The position numbers and the translations under genes were made by a program. Source: Hymenobacter nitidus (GTDB taxonomy: Bacteria; Bacteroidota; Bacteroidia; Cytophagales; Hymenobacteraceae). From it: 64,000 bases of DNA. The stretch spans positions 163,853 to 227,852 of the forward strand of contig NZ_JAJADQ010000009.1 in NCBI RefSeq assembly GCF_020447315.1, in the 5' to 3' direction. Below the pieces are notes generated by a model. It saw only the letters and a list, made by a program, of their open reading frames with translations. It had not been told where the DNA came from and made no database searches. How positions within the stretch are numbered: position 1 is the stretch's first letter; each line of letters starts with the position of its first letter. Shown here in pieces: positions 24,051-33,300 of this stretch.

Positions 24051-25076
24051 TTAGGTCAGCAGCACGCCTTTAAAGGCCTGAATATCCTTGATGGCCTTAC
24101 CGGTGCCGCGCACCACGGCGCGCAGCGGGTCTTCGGCAATATGAATCGGCAGCTTGGTTTTCACAGCCAGGCGCTTGTCGAGGCCGCGCAGCAGGGCACC
24201 GCCGCCGGTCAGGTGAATGCCGTTCTCGTAGATATCAGCCGACAATTCGGGCGGCGAAATCTCCAGGGCTTTGAGTACGGCTTCCTCGATTTTGGCCACC
24301 GACTTATCCAGGGCAATGGCAATTTCGGAAGAAGTCACCTTGATAACCTTCGGAATACCGGTCATCAAATCCCGGCCGCGCACCTCGAAGTCGGGCGGCG
24401 TCACATCGAGCTCGGTCAGGGCCGCGCCCACCTCGATTTTGATGCGCTCAGCGCTCCGTTCGCCAATCAGCAGGTTGTGCTGCCGGCGCATGTAGTCGAG
24501 AATATCCTGGTTGAACACGTCGCCGGCCGTCTTGATGGACTGGTCGCAGACGATACCCGACAGGGCAATAACCGCAATTTCGGTAGTGCCCCCCCCGATG
24601 TCGATGATCATTGAACCGATAGGCTGCTCCACGTCGATGCCGATGCCGATGGCGGCTGCCATGGGCTCCTGAATCATCCACACTTCCTTGGCTCCGGCGT
24701 GCTCGGCGGAGTCACGCACGGCGCGCTTCTCTACTTCCGTGATGCCCGATGGAATACAGATAACCATGCGGTGGGAAGGCTGAAACAGACGCCGACGCGT
24801 GTCGATCATCTTGATCATGCCCTTAATCATTTCCTCGGCGGCGTGGAAGTCGGCAATTACGCCGTCCTTCAGGGGCCGGATGGTTTTGATGTTGTCGTGG
24901 GTCTTTTCGTGCATCTGCTGCGCTTGCCGGCCCACGGCAATTACTTTATTGGTCGTACGGTCTTTGGCGATGATGCTCGGCTCGTCCACCACGATGATAT
25001 CGTTGTGGATAATGAGCGTATTGGCCGTCCCCAGGTCAATGGCGATGTCGCTGGTAAGGAAGTTGAAGAAACCCAT
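24051..25076 (-). CDS. mreB: Actin-like rod-shape protein MreB
   Basis: A 341-aa cytosolic, membrane-associated actin homologue that organises the elongasome. Actin-fold motifs are visible: phosphate 1 loop (IDLGTANTLI), phosphate 2 (IDIGGGTTEIAVI) and the adenosine region (LTGGGALLRGLD). The ATG at 25076 gives the usual MGFFNFLTSDIAIDLGT start. A -7 box at 25131-25138 lies about 55 bases upstream and rules out the longer in-frame reading from 25133. It heads the mreB-mreC-mreD operon. Confidence 0.97.
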   Translation of the reverse strand: MGFFNFLTSDIAIDLGTANTLIIHNDIIVVDEPSIIAKDRTTNKVIAVGRQAQQMHEKTHDNIKTIRPLKDGVIADFHAAEEMIKGMIKMIDTRRRLFQPSHRMVICIPSGITEVEKRAVRDSAEHAGAKEVWMIQEPMAAAIGIGIDVEQPIGSMIIDIGGGTTEIAVIALSGIVCDQSIKTAGDVFNQDILDYMRRQHNLLIGERSAERIKIEVGAALTELDVTPPDFEVRGRDLMTGIPKVIKVTSSEIAIALDKSVAKIEEAVLKALEISPPELSADIYENGIHLTGGGALLRGLDKRLAVKTKLPIHIAEDPLRAVVRGTGKAIKDIQAFKGVLLT

Positions 25077-25130
25077 TGAGTAGCGGCAATTAAAGGAGAA
25101 TGCACAGGTTAGCTCCGTGCAAAGTGGGCG

Positions 25131-25138
25131 CAAAAGTA
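25131..25138 (-). promoter_or_regulatory. mreB -7 promoter element
   Basis: TACTTTTG on the minus strand matches TAnnTTTG exactly and sits about 55 bases upstream of the mreB ATG. No TTG -33 element at the usual distance was evident. Confidence 0.5.
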
Positions 25139-25320
25139 CACAAGTTTCGCCGAAGCGCCACCGGTATAATCATGGCATAGCCCGAAGCTGGTGCGCAGAG
25201 CCGGAGGCGTTTGCCGGTTCCGGCGGCCAGTAATCCGGGCCTTGAAAGGCACCAAACGCACCTATAACAAAAACATTGCGGCCGAGCTTATTTTTTGTTT
25301 GGGCACGGCCAGCAAACCGT

Positions 25321-25471
25321 GTCATTGCGAGCAGAGCGCGACAATCCATCCTCTGCGCAGTACGACACTTTTTACCAGAAAGCCCTTTCCCGTTAGCAAC
25401 GAGAAAGGGCTTTCTACTTTTGAATACTCAGCACATTTCAGAGGACGGATTGCTTCGTGCCTCGCAATGAC
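25321..25471. repeat. MITE/REP-like composite palindrome
   Basis: Terminal inverted arms of about 33 bases (25321-25355 and 25439-25471) begin GTCATTGCGAG and contain the GACAATCCATCCTCTG / GCAATCCGTCCTCTG core; they differ at several positions. Inside is a second hairpin (25377-25389 with 25403-25415, extended by CGTT/AACG) that could act as a terminator. The outer core resembles a dispersed non-coding repeat seen in many draft bacterial genomes. Copy number in this genome cannot be judged from one window. Confidence 0.7.
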
Positions 25472-25487
25472 ACGGATTTGGCATTAG

Positions 25488-25520
25488 CACATTCAACCAC
25501 ATTCCCCACATCAGCACATT
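25488..25520. repeat. CACATY-unit array at the purH 3' end
   Basis: Four CACATT/CACATC units (25488, 25498, 25507, 25515) spaced 8-10 bases apart end 8 bases before the purH stop codon. Related units form a palindrome at 39777-39869, also bordering a minus-strand gene stop. Confidence 0.55.
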
Positions 25521-25528
25521 AAAAAACC

Positions 25529-27061
<1,533 letters not shown>

Positions 27062-27095
27062 AGTAAGAAGGGTTTGGTCTGAACGATTGACGGCG

Positions 27096-27127
27096 CGAAG
27101 GTAACCTGCCCGCCCACGCCGAGCCAA
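27096..27127 (-). promoter_or_regulatory. purH promoter
   Basis: TACCTTCG (27096-27103) differs from TAnnTTTG at one base and is preceded 21 nt upstream by TTG (27125-27127). The position fits a leader of about 30 nt to the ATG at 27061. Confidence 0.5.
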
Positions 27128-27267
27128 CCAGCCGTGTTACCGAATTGTTATGCCGACACATCCGGGGCAGCTCAGCCGTACGTACTAATGTTGAGCTGCC
27201 ACCGCCCGCCTTGAATAGGTGGCAGAAGTGAAAGCTCAGCCGATTTCCTACTATATCCCGGTGCCTG

Positions 27268-28434
27268 ATGTCCTCTCCTAACGCTACTGTTGCGGCTCCG
27301 GCCGGCATTGCTCAGATTCTTACCGAAGCCCCCGAGGCCGCCGCGGCCCGCTTATCCGGCCGCCTCGCGGCGCAGGCCGCTGCCACCGATCAGGAAGGCA
27401 ACTTTCCTACCGAGGAGTTTCAGTGGCTCCGCGCCGCGGGCCTGCTGGCCGCCCCGTTGGCCCGCAGCCTGGGCGGTGCTGATCTGATGCAGCCGGCCCA
27501 CACACTCGATTTGCTGCGCACCCTCAAGCACATTGGGCGCGGAAATCTGGCCGTGGGGCGGGTGTACGAGGGGCACGCCAACGCGCTGATGCTTCTGCAG
27601 CTCTACGGCCAGCCCGACCAGATCGGGCGCTGGGCCGCCGATGCGCGGGAGGGGCACCTGTTTGGCGTCTGGAACACCGAGGCCCAGGATGGCGTGCAGC
27701 TGGAACCGTTGGAAAATGGCCGCTACCGCCTGCTAGGCAGCAAAACGTTCGGTTCGGGGGCCGGCCACCTCACGCGGCCGCTTATCACGGGTAAGCTGCC
27801 CGACGGCGGCTGGCAGATGTTTATCCTGCCCACCGACGAGCAGCCCACCGGCCTGGATACCAGCTTCTGGCGGCCCCTGGGCATGCGGGCCACGGCCAGC
27901 TTCCGGGTAGACCTGACCAATGCCGAAATCGGGCCGGAAGACTTGCTGGGCCAACCCGGCGACTACTACCACCAACCCGGCTTCAGCGGCGGCGCCATCC
28001 GGTTTGCGGCCGTGCAGTTGGGGGCCGCCGAAGCCGTATTCGACGAAACCCGCCGCTTTCTGCGGGCGCTGGGGCGCACCGACGACCCGTACCAGCGCAT
28101 GCGCCTCGGAGAATTGGCCGTGCTCATCGAAAGCGGCAACCTCTGGCTGCGCGGGGCCGCCGAGCACGCCGCCCGCCCCGCTACCGATGCCGAAGCTACC
28201 GTGGCCTACGCCAACCTGATGCGTACGGCCATTGAGGATATCTGCCTGAAGGTGCTGCCGCTGGCTGAGCGCTGCGTGGGGGCCCGCGGCCTGCTGCGGC
28301 CCGAGCCCTTCGAGCGGCTGCACCGTGACCTGACTCACTACCTGCGCCAGCCCGCCCCGGACGCGGCAGTGGCCGACGCGGGTCGCTTCGTGCTTCAGCA
28401 TTCCGAACCCGCTCACTCGCTCTGGAATGCCTGA
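27268..28434 (+). CDS. Acyl-CoA dehydrogenase-like flavoprotein
   Basis: A 388-aa cytosolic protein with the acyl-CoA dehydrogenase fold: helical N-terminal domain (to about residue 120), middle beta-domain (GVWNTEAQDGVQ, LLGSKTFGSGAGH), and a C-terminal helical bundle. The N-terminus carries an Ala-rich extension. Usual family members oxidise acyl-CoA thioesters with FAD; the clear catalytic Glu of beta-oxidation enzymes is not obvious, so this may be a biosynthetic or sulfur/nitrogen-oxidising relative. Its last 8 bases overlap the PIG-L gene start, meaning the two are translationally coupled. It starts the putative small biosynthetic cluster. Confidence 0.8.
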   Translation: MSSPNATVAAPAGIAQILTEAPEAAAARLSGRLAAQAAATDQEGNFPTEEFQWLRAAGLLAAPLARSLGGADLMQPAHTLDLLRTLKHIGRGNLAVGRVYEGHANALMLLQLYGQPDQIGRWAADAREGHLFGVWNTEAQDGVQLEPLENGRYRLLGSKTFGSGAGHLTRPLITGKLPDGGWQMFILPTDEQPTGLDTSFWRPLGMRATASFRVDLTNAEIGPEDLLGQPGDYYHQPGFSGGAIRFAAVQLGAAEAVFDETRRFLRALGRTDDPYQRMRLGELAVLIESGNLWLRGAAEHAARPATDAEATVAYANLMRTAIEDICLKVLPLAERCVGARGLLRPEPFERLHRDLTHYLRQPAPDAAVADAGRFVLQHSEPAHSLWNA

Positions 28435-29170
28435 TTTCACCCCCCTGGACTTTACCACACTCCCGCTGAAAGACGCCGATTTTGCCGCCTCGCTCGGCCC
28501 GACTGTGGTCATCATCCCCCACCCCGACGACGAAAGTCTGGGCTGCGGCGGGCTGCTGGCGCTACTGGCACAGGCGGGACTGCCCGTGTGGTGCCTGCTC
28601 ATCAGCGACGGGCGTATGTCGCACCCCCACTCCGTAAAATTCCCTCCTGCGGCCCGACAGGCGCTGCGCGAGCAGGAACTGCGGGACGCGTTGCGGAAAC
28701 TGGGTCTTGACTCCCACCTGCTGCACACCCTAGCGCTGCCCGACGGCAGCGTACCCGGCCCCGAGCAGGCAACGGGGGCTGCCGCCGTCGGCGAAATTCG
28801 CCGTTTCCTCCGGCAGGCGGGAGCCCAAACCATCCTGTGCCCGTGGCGGCGCGACCCCCACCCCGACCACCGGGCCACCAGCCAGCTGGTGCAAGCAGCC
28901 CTGCAGGAACTGCCCCAGCCGCCACGGCTGCTGGAATACCTGGTGTGGGCCTGGGAGCGGGCCGCCCCCGCCGACCTGCCCCGCCCGGACGAAGTGGTGG
29001 GCTGGCGCCTGGATATCAGGCCGGTGCTGGCGCAAAAGCAGCGGGCCATTGCGGCGCACCACTCCCAGCTGACCAACCTGATTGATGACGACCCAGGCGG
29101 CTTTCAGCTTTCGGAGCAGATGCTGGCCCATTTTGCCCAGCCTTTCGAAGTTTACCTGGATTCCCGCTAA
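28427..29170 (+). CDS. PIG-L family N-deacetylase
   Basis: A 247-aa cytosolic metal-dependent deacetylase. The zinc motif is clear: IIPHPDDESLGCGG (about residues 24-37) with the third ligand in DPHPDHRATSQ (about 143-152). Family members remove N-acetyl groups from amino sugars, as in GlcNAc-PI, mycothiol, bacillithiol and some antibiotics. The ATG overlaps the dehydrogenase stop. It is followed 36 bases later by a methyltransferase. No BshA/BshC-like partners are adjacent, so a bacillithiol BshB role is not supported here. Confidence 0.88.
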   Translation: MPDFTPLDFTTLPLKDADFAASLGPTVVIIPHPDDESLGCGGLLALLAQAGLPVWCLLISDGRMSHPHSVKFPPAARQALREQELRDALRKLGLDSHLLHTLALPDGSVPGPEQATGAAAVGEIRRFLRQAGAQTILCPWRRDPHPDHRATSQLVQAALQELPQPPRLLEYLVWAWERAAPADLPRPDEVVGWRLDIRPVLAQKQRAIAAHHSQLTNLIDDDPGGFQLSEQMLAHFAQPFEVYLDSR

Positions 29171-29206
29171 ACACGCTTACGGCTCCTTTTTTCCTGCTCC
29201 CGACCA

Positions 29207-29806
29207 ATGAATCCTAACCAGCCCCACACGCTGCCCGCCGGCTATTTCGACCAGGTATACCAGGCCAACGAAGACCCCTGGCAGTTTGAAACCAGCTCTT
29301 ACGAGCACGAAAAGTATGCCGCCTCAGTAGCCGCGCTGCCCCGGCCACGCTATGCCCGCGGCTTTGAGGTAGGCTGTTCGTTGGGCGTACTTACCGAGCA
29401 GCTGGCCCCGTTCTGCGGGCATTTGCTGGCCATTGATATAGCCCTGGCGCCTTTGGAGAAAGCGCGCCGCCGCTGTGCCCAGCTGCCACAGGTAGAATTC
29501 CGGCAGCTGCAGCTGCCCGAGCAGTTTCCGGCCGGGACCAGCTTCGACCTCGTGGTGTTATCGGAAGTGGGTTACTACTGGGCCGCCCCGGACCTGGCAC
29601 GGGTAGCCAACCAGCTGCTGGCGGCCCTGGAGCCGGGCGGACAGCTGCTGCTGGTGCACTGGACGCCCGCCGTACACGATTATCCGCTGACCGGCGACGA
29701 GGTGCACGAGTTTTTTCTGCGGCAGACTAGTCCGCAAGGTCCGCTGCGGCACCTGCACGGCTTTCGGCGCGCAACTTACCGGCTCGACGTGCTGGAGAAA
29801 GTGTAG
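29207..29806 (+). CDS. SAM-dependent methyltransferase (NodS-like)
   Basis: A 199-aa class I methyltransferase with motif I FEVGCSLGVLTEQLA (about residues 50-63), a post-I acidic residue (LLAIDIAL), and motif IV LVVLSEVGYYW. The N-terminus YFDQVYQANEDPWQFETS resembles the NodS/N-methyltransferase subfamily, which methylates amino-sugar nitrogen. The 3' end overlaps that of the converging glycosyltransferase gene by 31 bases. With the PIG-L gene before it, deacetylation followed by N-methylation of an amino sugar is a reasonable guess. Confidence 0.82.
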   Translation: MNPNQPHTLPAGYFDQVYQANEDPWQFETSSYEHEKYAASVAALPRPRYARGFEVGCSLGVLTEQLAPFCGHLLAIDIALAPLEKARRRCAQLPQVEFRQLQLPEQFPAGTSFDLVVLSEVGYYWAAPDLARVANQLLAALEPGGQLLLVHWTPAVHDYPLTGDEVHEFFLRQTSPQGPLRHLHGFRRATYRLDVLEKV

Positions 29807-31032
29807 TTCAGTTCGGCTACGGGCTTGCTCAGCAGCTGCCGCAGCTCGTGCAGGGCCTGCGTGAGCGGCACCGGCTGCCAGCGCCGCGACCAGGCCGCCT
29901 TGCGCATCGGTCCTTGCTCGACCCACTCCCACAGCGCCCCAAACGAAGCCGCGTGCCGCAGGTGCAGCGCCAGAGTAACCGTGGAAATACTCAGGGAAAA
30001 CGCCAGGCTCTCGACCAGCGCCTGGCGAGTCGCCAGACTCTCGGCCACAACATCTGCGACGTGAGCCGACTGCCAGAGCTGCCGCAGCTGTCGGCGCAGC
30101 GTGTGGGCCGCCACTAGGCTGGGCACCCCGGCTACCAGCGGCTCGTGCTGCCGGGTGCCGAGCGTGGCCCATTCGCGCAGCTGCCACGAAAGGCCGACCG
30201 CCACCCGTCCCTCCTGCCGGTCGGAGGTAGAAACGCGGACGGCGGGGCTGTGCCGCACCGATAAATCGTGGCGCAGCAGGGCCTGGAACAGGGCTTCATC
30301 TTCCAGATACGGCACCACGGGCAAGCCCCCTACCAGCCGGTAAGCAGCTACAGTAATAGCAAAGCTGGCCCCGAAGTGCTGATGGTGCCGGGGCCAGGGG
30401 TCGGCCGCGTTGGGGTCCAGAGCGGCTTCGAGGCGGGCCGACAGGAGGCGGTAAGCCGCGTCGCGCAGCTGGCAGCGCCGCACGCGGCTGGGTTGGCAGG
30501 CCTCAGGCGTCAGGATTCGACCACACACGGCGGCAGTCTGGTAGGTTGTCAGCTCGGCCCGGGTGGCGGCCAGCCAGGTGGGTGCCACCTGGGTGTCGCC
30601 GTCGGTGCTGGCAATGTAGCCCGTGGTAGCGCCGGCCAGCTCCAGGCGGCGGCAGGCTTCATCCATCAGCAGGCGGCGGGCCCACCCGATGTGGGCCAGG
30701 GGCGCGGGCAGCAGGATTTCTGCTACGTGTATCGTCAGGGCCGGATGTGCCTGGGCAAAGCGCCGGGCCACGGCCGCACTCTGATCCAGACAATTGTTGG
30801 CCAGCACGATAACCTCAAACGAGCCGGCCGGCAGCGGCTGCCCGGCCAGATCTACCTGCGCAGCCAGCGCAGCCAACGTGAGCGGCAGATTTTCGGCCTC
30901 ATCTTTCACCGGAATGATAACCACCGCTCCTAGCCCGGAAGCCGGGGAGGCGGCAATGTGCAGGCTGGGTACGGGCGCAGCGTCCGTAGCATCATGAACC
31001 GATTGGAAGCGGGCAGGCGTGGCATGTATCAT
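29776..31032 (-). CDS. Family 2 glycosyltransferase
   Basis: A 418-aa protein with an N-terminal GT-A fold: VVIIPVKDEAENLPLTLAAL at about residues 38-57 and a DxD-type motif in ASTDGDTQVAP near residue 165. The C-terminal part is helical, with a weakly hydrophobic segment around SFALS but no clear transmembrane set. It should transfer a sugar from a nucleotide donor to an unknown acceptor. The ATG at 31032 is chosen over an upstream in-frame start because the intervening stretch lies beside promoter-like intergenic sequence. It converges on the methyltransferase gene with a 31-base overlap, so the cluster is on both strands. Confidence 0.82.
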   Translation of the reverse strand: MIHATPARFQSVHDATDAAPVPSLHIAASPASGLGAVVIIPVKDEAENLPLTLAALAAQVDLAGQPLPAGSFEVIVLANNCLDQSAAVARRFAQAHPALTIHVAEILLPAPLAHIGWARRLLMDEACRRLELAGATTGYIASTDGDTQVAPTWLAATRAELTTYQTAAVCGRILTPEACQPSRVRRCQLRDAAYRLLSARLEAALDPNAADPWPRHHQHFGASFAITVAAYRLVGGLPVVPYLEDEALFQALLRHDLSVRHSPAVRVSTSDRQEGRVAVGLSWQLREWATLGTRQHEPLVAGVPSLVAAHTLRRQLRQLWQSAHVADVVAESLATRQALVESLAFSLSISTVTLALHLRHAASFGALWEWVEQGPMRKAAWSRRWQPVPLTQALHELRQLLSKPVAELNYTFSSTSSR

Positions 31033-31162
31033 TACAAAAGACGTACGGAATAAGCTCAACCGGTGGATTAATCCCAGTAGCACCTATCCACAAGTATATC
31101 AGCCACAACCATTTACTGTGCAGCCACTAAACTACGCCGGCAATACTTCAGCTTATCCCGCA

Positions 31163-31194
31163 CAAAAAAGCCCTGACCAACTCGGTCAGGGCTT
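31163..31194 (-). terminator. Terminator after the DUF4890-like gene
   Basis: An 11-bp perfect stem (31168-31178 with 31184-31194) with a 5-nt loop is followed on the minus strand by six T residues. Confidence 0.8.
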
Positions 31195-31220
31195 GCATTT
31201 AAAGCCAGGGCGTGGCGAGC

Positions 31221-31697
31221 TTAGCTCTCGGTGGTTTTCACTTTCACCTTGCCGTTTTTGGCCTTCATCTTACCACCATCTTTCAGACCGTGGCCTTTGC
31301 CACCGTGCTGCTTGCGGCTTTGGGCCAGCTCGGTGTATTTGGTGTACTGCTCAGCCGTGAGGATCTGCTTGAACTGGGCATCGTACTTTTCGCGGTTGGC
31401 TTTCATCTGGCTGCCCATCTGCCCCCGAGTAGCGGCGGTAGGCTTGCCCTGGCCCCGCAGGGCCTGCATTTCCTGGTCGCGGGTGAGCAGAATCTGCTTG
31501 ATACGGCTGCTCTGATCGGCGCTCAGGCCCAGCTCTTTGGTCATTTTTTCAGTGCGGCGGGTGGCACGCTCCTCGGGCGAGACCTGGCGGTACTCACGGC
31601 CCGGGCCGGATGGGGCCGCAGCGGGTTGCGTTTGGGCGGCGGCAGTGCCAATGGTGAGGGCGAAAGCGGCCAGCAGGGAAAACAGGGGAGATTTCAT
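31221..31697 (-). CDS. Exported DUF4890/Spy-like small protein
   Basis: 158 aa: signal peptide (cleavage near GTAAAQ), a Pro/Ala-rich spacer, then a helical region of about 80 residues with repeated charged turns (ERATRRTEKMTKELGLSADQ, KQILTAEQYTKY), the pattern of DUF4890 and CpxP/Spy-like periplasmic proteins, and a very basic Lys/Gly-rich tail. Spy-like proteins act as periplasmic chaperones or metal/stress sensors; the match here is by pattern only. It lies 57 bases downstream of the other small exported protein on the same strand. Confidence 0.7.
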   Translation of the reverse strand: MKSPLFSLLAAFALTIGTAAAQTQPAAAPSGPGREYRQVSPEERATRRTEKMTKELGLSADQSSRIKQILLTRDQEMQALRGQGKPTAATRGQMGSQMKANREKYDAQFKQILTAEQYTKYTELAQSRKQHGGKGHGLKDGGKMKAKNGKVKVKTTES

Positions 31698-31754
31698 AGA
31701 AGAGGGAGGAATTAAAACAAGTACTGGGGTTGGACTAAAAGTTGGAGCTAAGGT

Positions 31755-32195
31755 TTAGCGACGACCGTCGTAGCGGTCATTTTTGTGAGCGGCTTCCCAC
31801 CGGGCCTTTTCGGCGGCCGTTACGCGGTGGCTGCGGTCGTAGCCGTAGTTAGAATCCCGGTCGTTGCGGTTGTTGCGCTGCCGGGCTTCTTCCTGACGGC
31901 GCAGGGTTTCGAGGCGCTCCTGCCGGGCCCGCTCGGCGGAGGTGTAGCTTTCGGAGCGGCCGTTGTTGCGGTCGTTACGGTGGGCAGCTTCCCAGCGGGC
32001 TTTCTCGGCCGGGGTCACGCGGTGGTTGCGGTCGTAGCCGTAGTTGAAGTCTTTGTCGTTGCGGTCGTCGCGGCGGCGCTCAGCCTCGCGGCGGGCATTT
32101 TCTTTCCAATCGGCGCCGGGAAGAGGAGCGGCAACTGAGGCGGTAGAAGCCAGGAGAGTGAAAGCAGCGGCCAGGGAAAGCAGGGAGGTTTTCAT
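31755..32195 (-). CDS. Exported charged protein with a twofold internal repeat
   Basis: 146 aa: signal peptide (cleavage near ASVAAP), then a strongly charged Arg/Asp/Asn-rich region. A unit of about 30 residues of the form N-Y-G-Y-D-R-x-H-R-V-T-x-A-E-K-A-R-W-E-A-A-H occurs twice (mature N-terminal third and the C-terminus), separated by an Arg/Gln/Glu-rich helical segment. No family is recognised. The start ATG at 32195 gives the signal peptide; the reading frame continues further upstream in a less plausible sequence. Predicted periplasmic or cell-surface. Confidence 0.7.
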   Translation of the reverse strand: MKTSLLSLAAAFTLLASTASVAAPLPGADWKENARREAERRRDDRNDKDFNYGYDRNHRVTPAEKARWEAAHRNDRNNGRSESYTSAERARQERLETLRRQEEARQRNNRNDRDSNYGYDRSHRVTAAEKARWEAAHKNDRYDGRR

Positions 32196-32556
32196 AGAGG
32201 AGGATGTAAAAAGAAGGAAAGGAGGAAAGCAGCTGCCGCGTCGCAGGTGGCGGTGGGCAAACCAGTGAAAATCGTGTTTCAAGCGCTTGATTCCCTACTT
32301 GCAAGCCCAGTGCCACGTCCGGCTCTGGCTTGGCCCGGTCCCGCTTTCATCGACAGAAACCTGGGTTCCATCGGCGGCCTCCCCCGTTCTCCCGACTGAA
32401 CTACCGCGGTGGTTGTGGTCACCAACACCCGTTAGCGCGCAACCCGGATGAATTTCCGCCCTATTCGCCGCAGACCGGCCGGCATCAGACCTAAAAAAAA
32501 GCGTCATGCCCGGCGGCTGCCCGGCATGACGCACTGCTATTCGTTGGCACCAATAC
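32196..32556. other. Intergenic region
   Basis: 361 bases without a gene. It contains the LytTR-gene terminator (32493-32532) and presumably the promoter of the 31755-32195 gene. A 14-mer CCGCTTTCATCGAC at 32341-32354 recurs upstream of the histidine kinase gene (34482-34495). Nothing else is recognised. Confidence 0.4.
32493..32532 (-). terminator. Terminator after the LytTR response regulator
   Basis: A 10-bp stem (32501-32510 with 32523-32532), extendable by G-C pairs in the loop, is followed on the minus strand by eight T residues. Confidence 0.85.
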
Positions 32557-33300
32557 TTAGGTCCAGCGGCTCATAAACTGCATGAACGCCTCCTTGTACT
32601 GGTCGCTCACGGCCAGCGTGGCGGTGCCAACCTGCACGGTGTTGCGGCGCACGGCTTCTATCTTATCCAGGGCCACGATAAAGGAGCGGTGAATGCGCAG
32701 AAACCGCCGGGCCGGCAGCTTTTCTTCCATGGCCTTCAGGCTCATCAACGACAGAAGCGGCCGGGTGGCGCTGCGCAAATGCACCTTCACGTAGTCTTTG
32801 AGGCCTTCCACGTAGAGAATATCATCCAGGGCCACCCGCACCAGCTCGTATTCCACCTTGAGAAACAGAAACTCCTCTTCCGGGGCGGCGGCCGGCGCGG
32901 CAGAAGTCGGGGCGTTGTTTAGTTCGGCGTAGGCTTTGGCTTTGGTAGCAGCCCTGAGGAACTCCTCGTAGCTGAAGGGCTTCACCAGGTAGTCGAGGGC
33001 ATCGACGCGGTAGCCTTCGAGGGCATACTGGTTGAAGGCCGTAGTGAAAATAATGCGCGGCCCCGCGCCGGGCTGGCCCCGGTCGAGCACCCGGGCCAGC
33101 TCCAGCCCCGTGAGTTCGGGCATCTGAATATCAAGGAAGAGCAAGTCCAGATCGGGGTGTTCATGCAGGCTGCGCAGGGCTTCCACCCCGCTCGAATACT
33201 TGCCCACCAATTCCAGAAAGGGCGTTTTTTCGATAAACGCCGCCACCATGCCCAGGGCCAGGGGCTCGTCGTCGACGGCAATGCATTTGAGCGTAATCAT
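32557..33300 (-). CDS. LytTR-family response regulator
   Basis: A 247-aa protein with an N-terminal receiver domain (IAVDDEPLALGM, phosphoacceptor Asp57 in LFLDIQMPELTG, and the TAFNQYALEGY/KPF region) and a C-terminal LytTR DNA-binding domain (ILYVEGLKDYVKVHL, FLRIHRSFIVALDKIEAV). It should regulate genes in response to the kinase encoded just upstream: the two genes overlap by four bases (ATGA). The ATG at 33300 starts exactly at the receiver domain. Confidence 0.95.
   Translation of the reverse strand: MITLKCIAVDDEPLALGMVAAFIEKTPFLELVGKYSSGVEALRSLHEHPDLDLLFLDIQMPELTGLELARVLDRGQPGAGPRIIFTTAFNQYALEGYRVDALDYLVKPFSYEEFLRAATKAKAYAELNNAPTSAAPAAAPEEEFLFLKVEYELVRVALDDILYVEGLKDYVKVHLRSATRPLLSLMSLKAMEEKLPARRFLRIHRSFIVALDKIEAVRRNTVQVGTATLAVSDQYKEAFMQFMSRWT

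Larger units (their letters stand above)
25077..25528. other. Intergenic region between mreB and purH with repeat elements
   Basis: 452 bases, no gene. It contains the mreB promoter (25131-25138), a composite palindromic element at 25321-25471 and a short array of CACATT units at 25488-25520 ending just before the purH stop codon. The remainder shows nothing recognisable. Confidence 0.6.
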
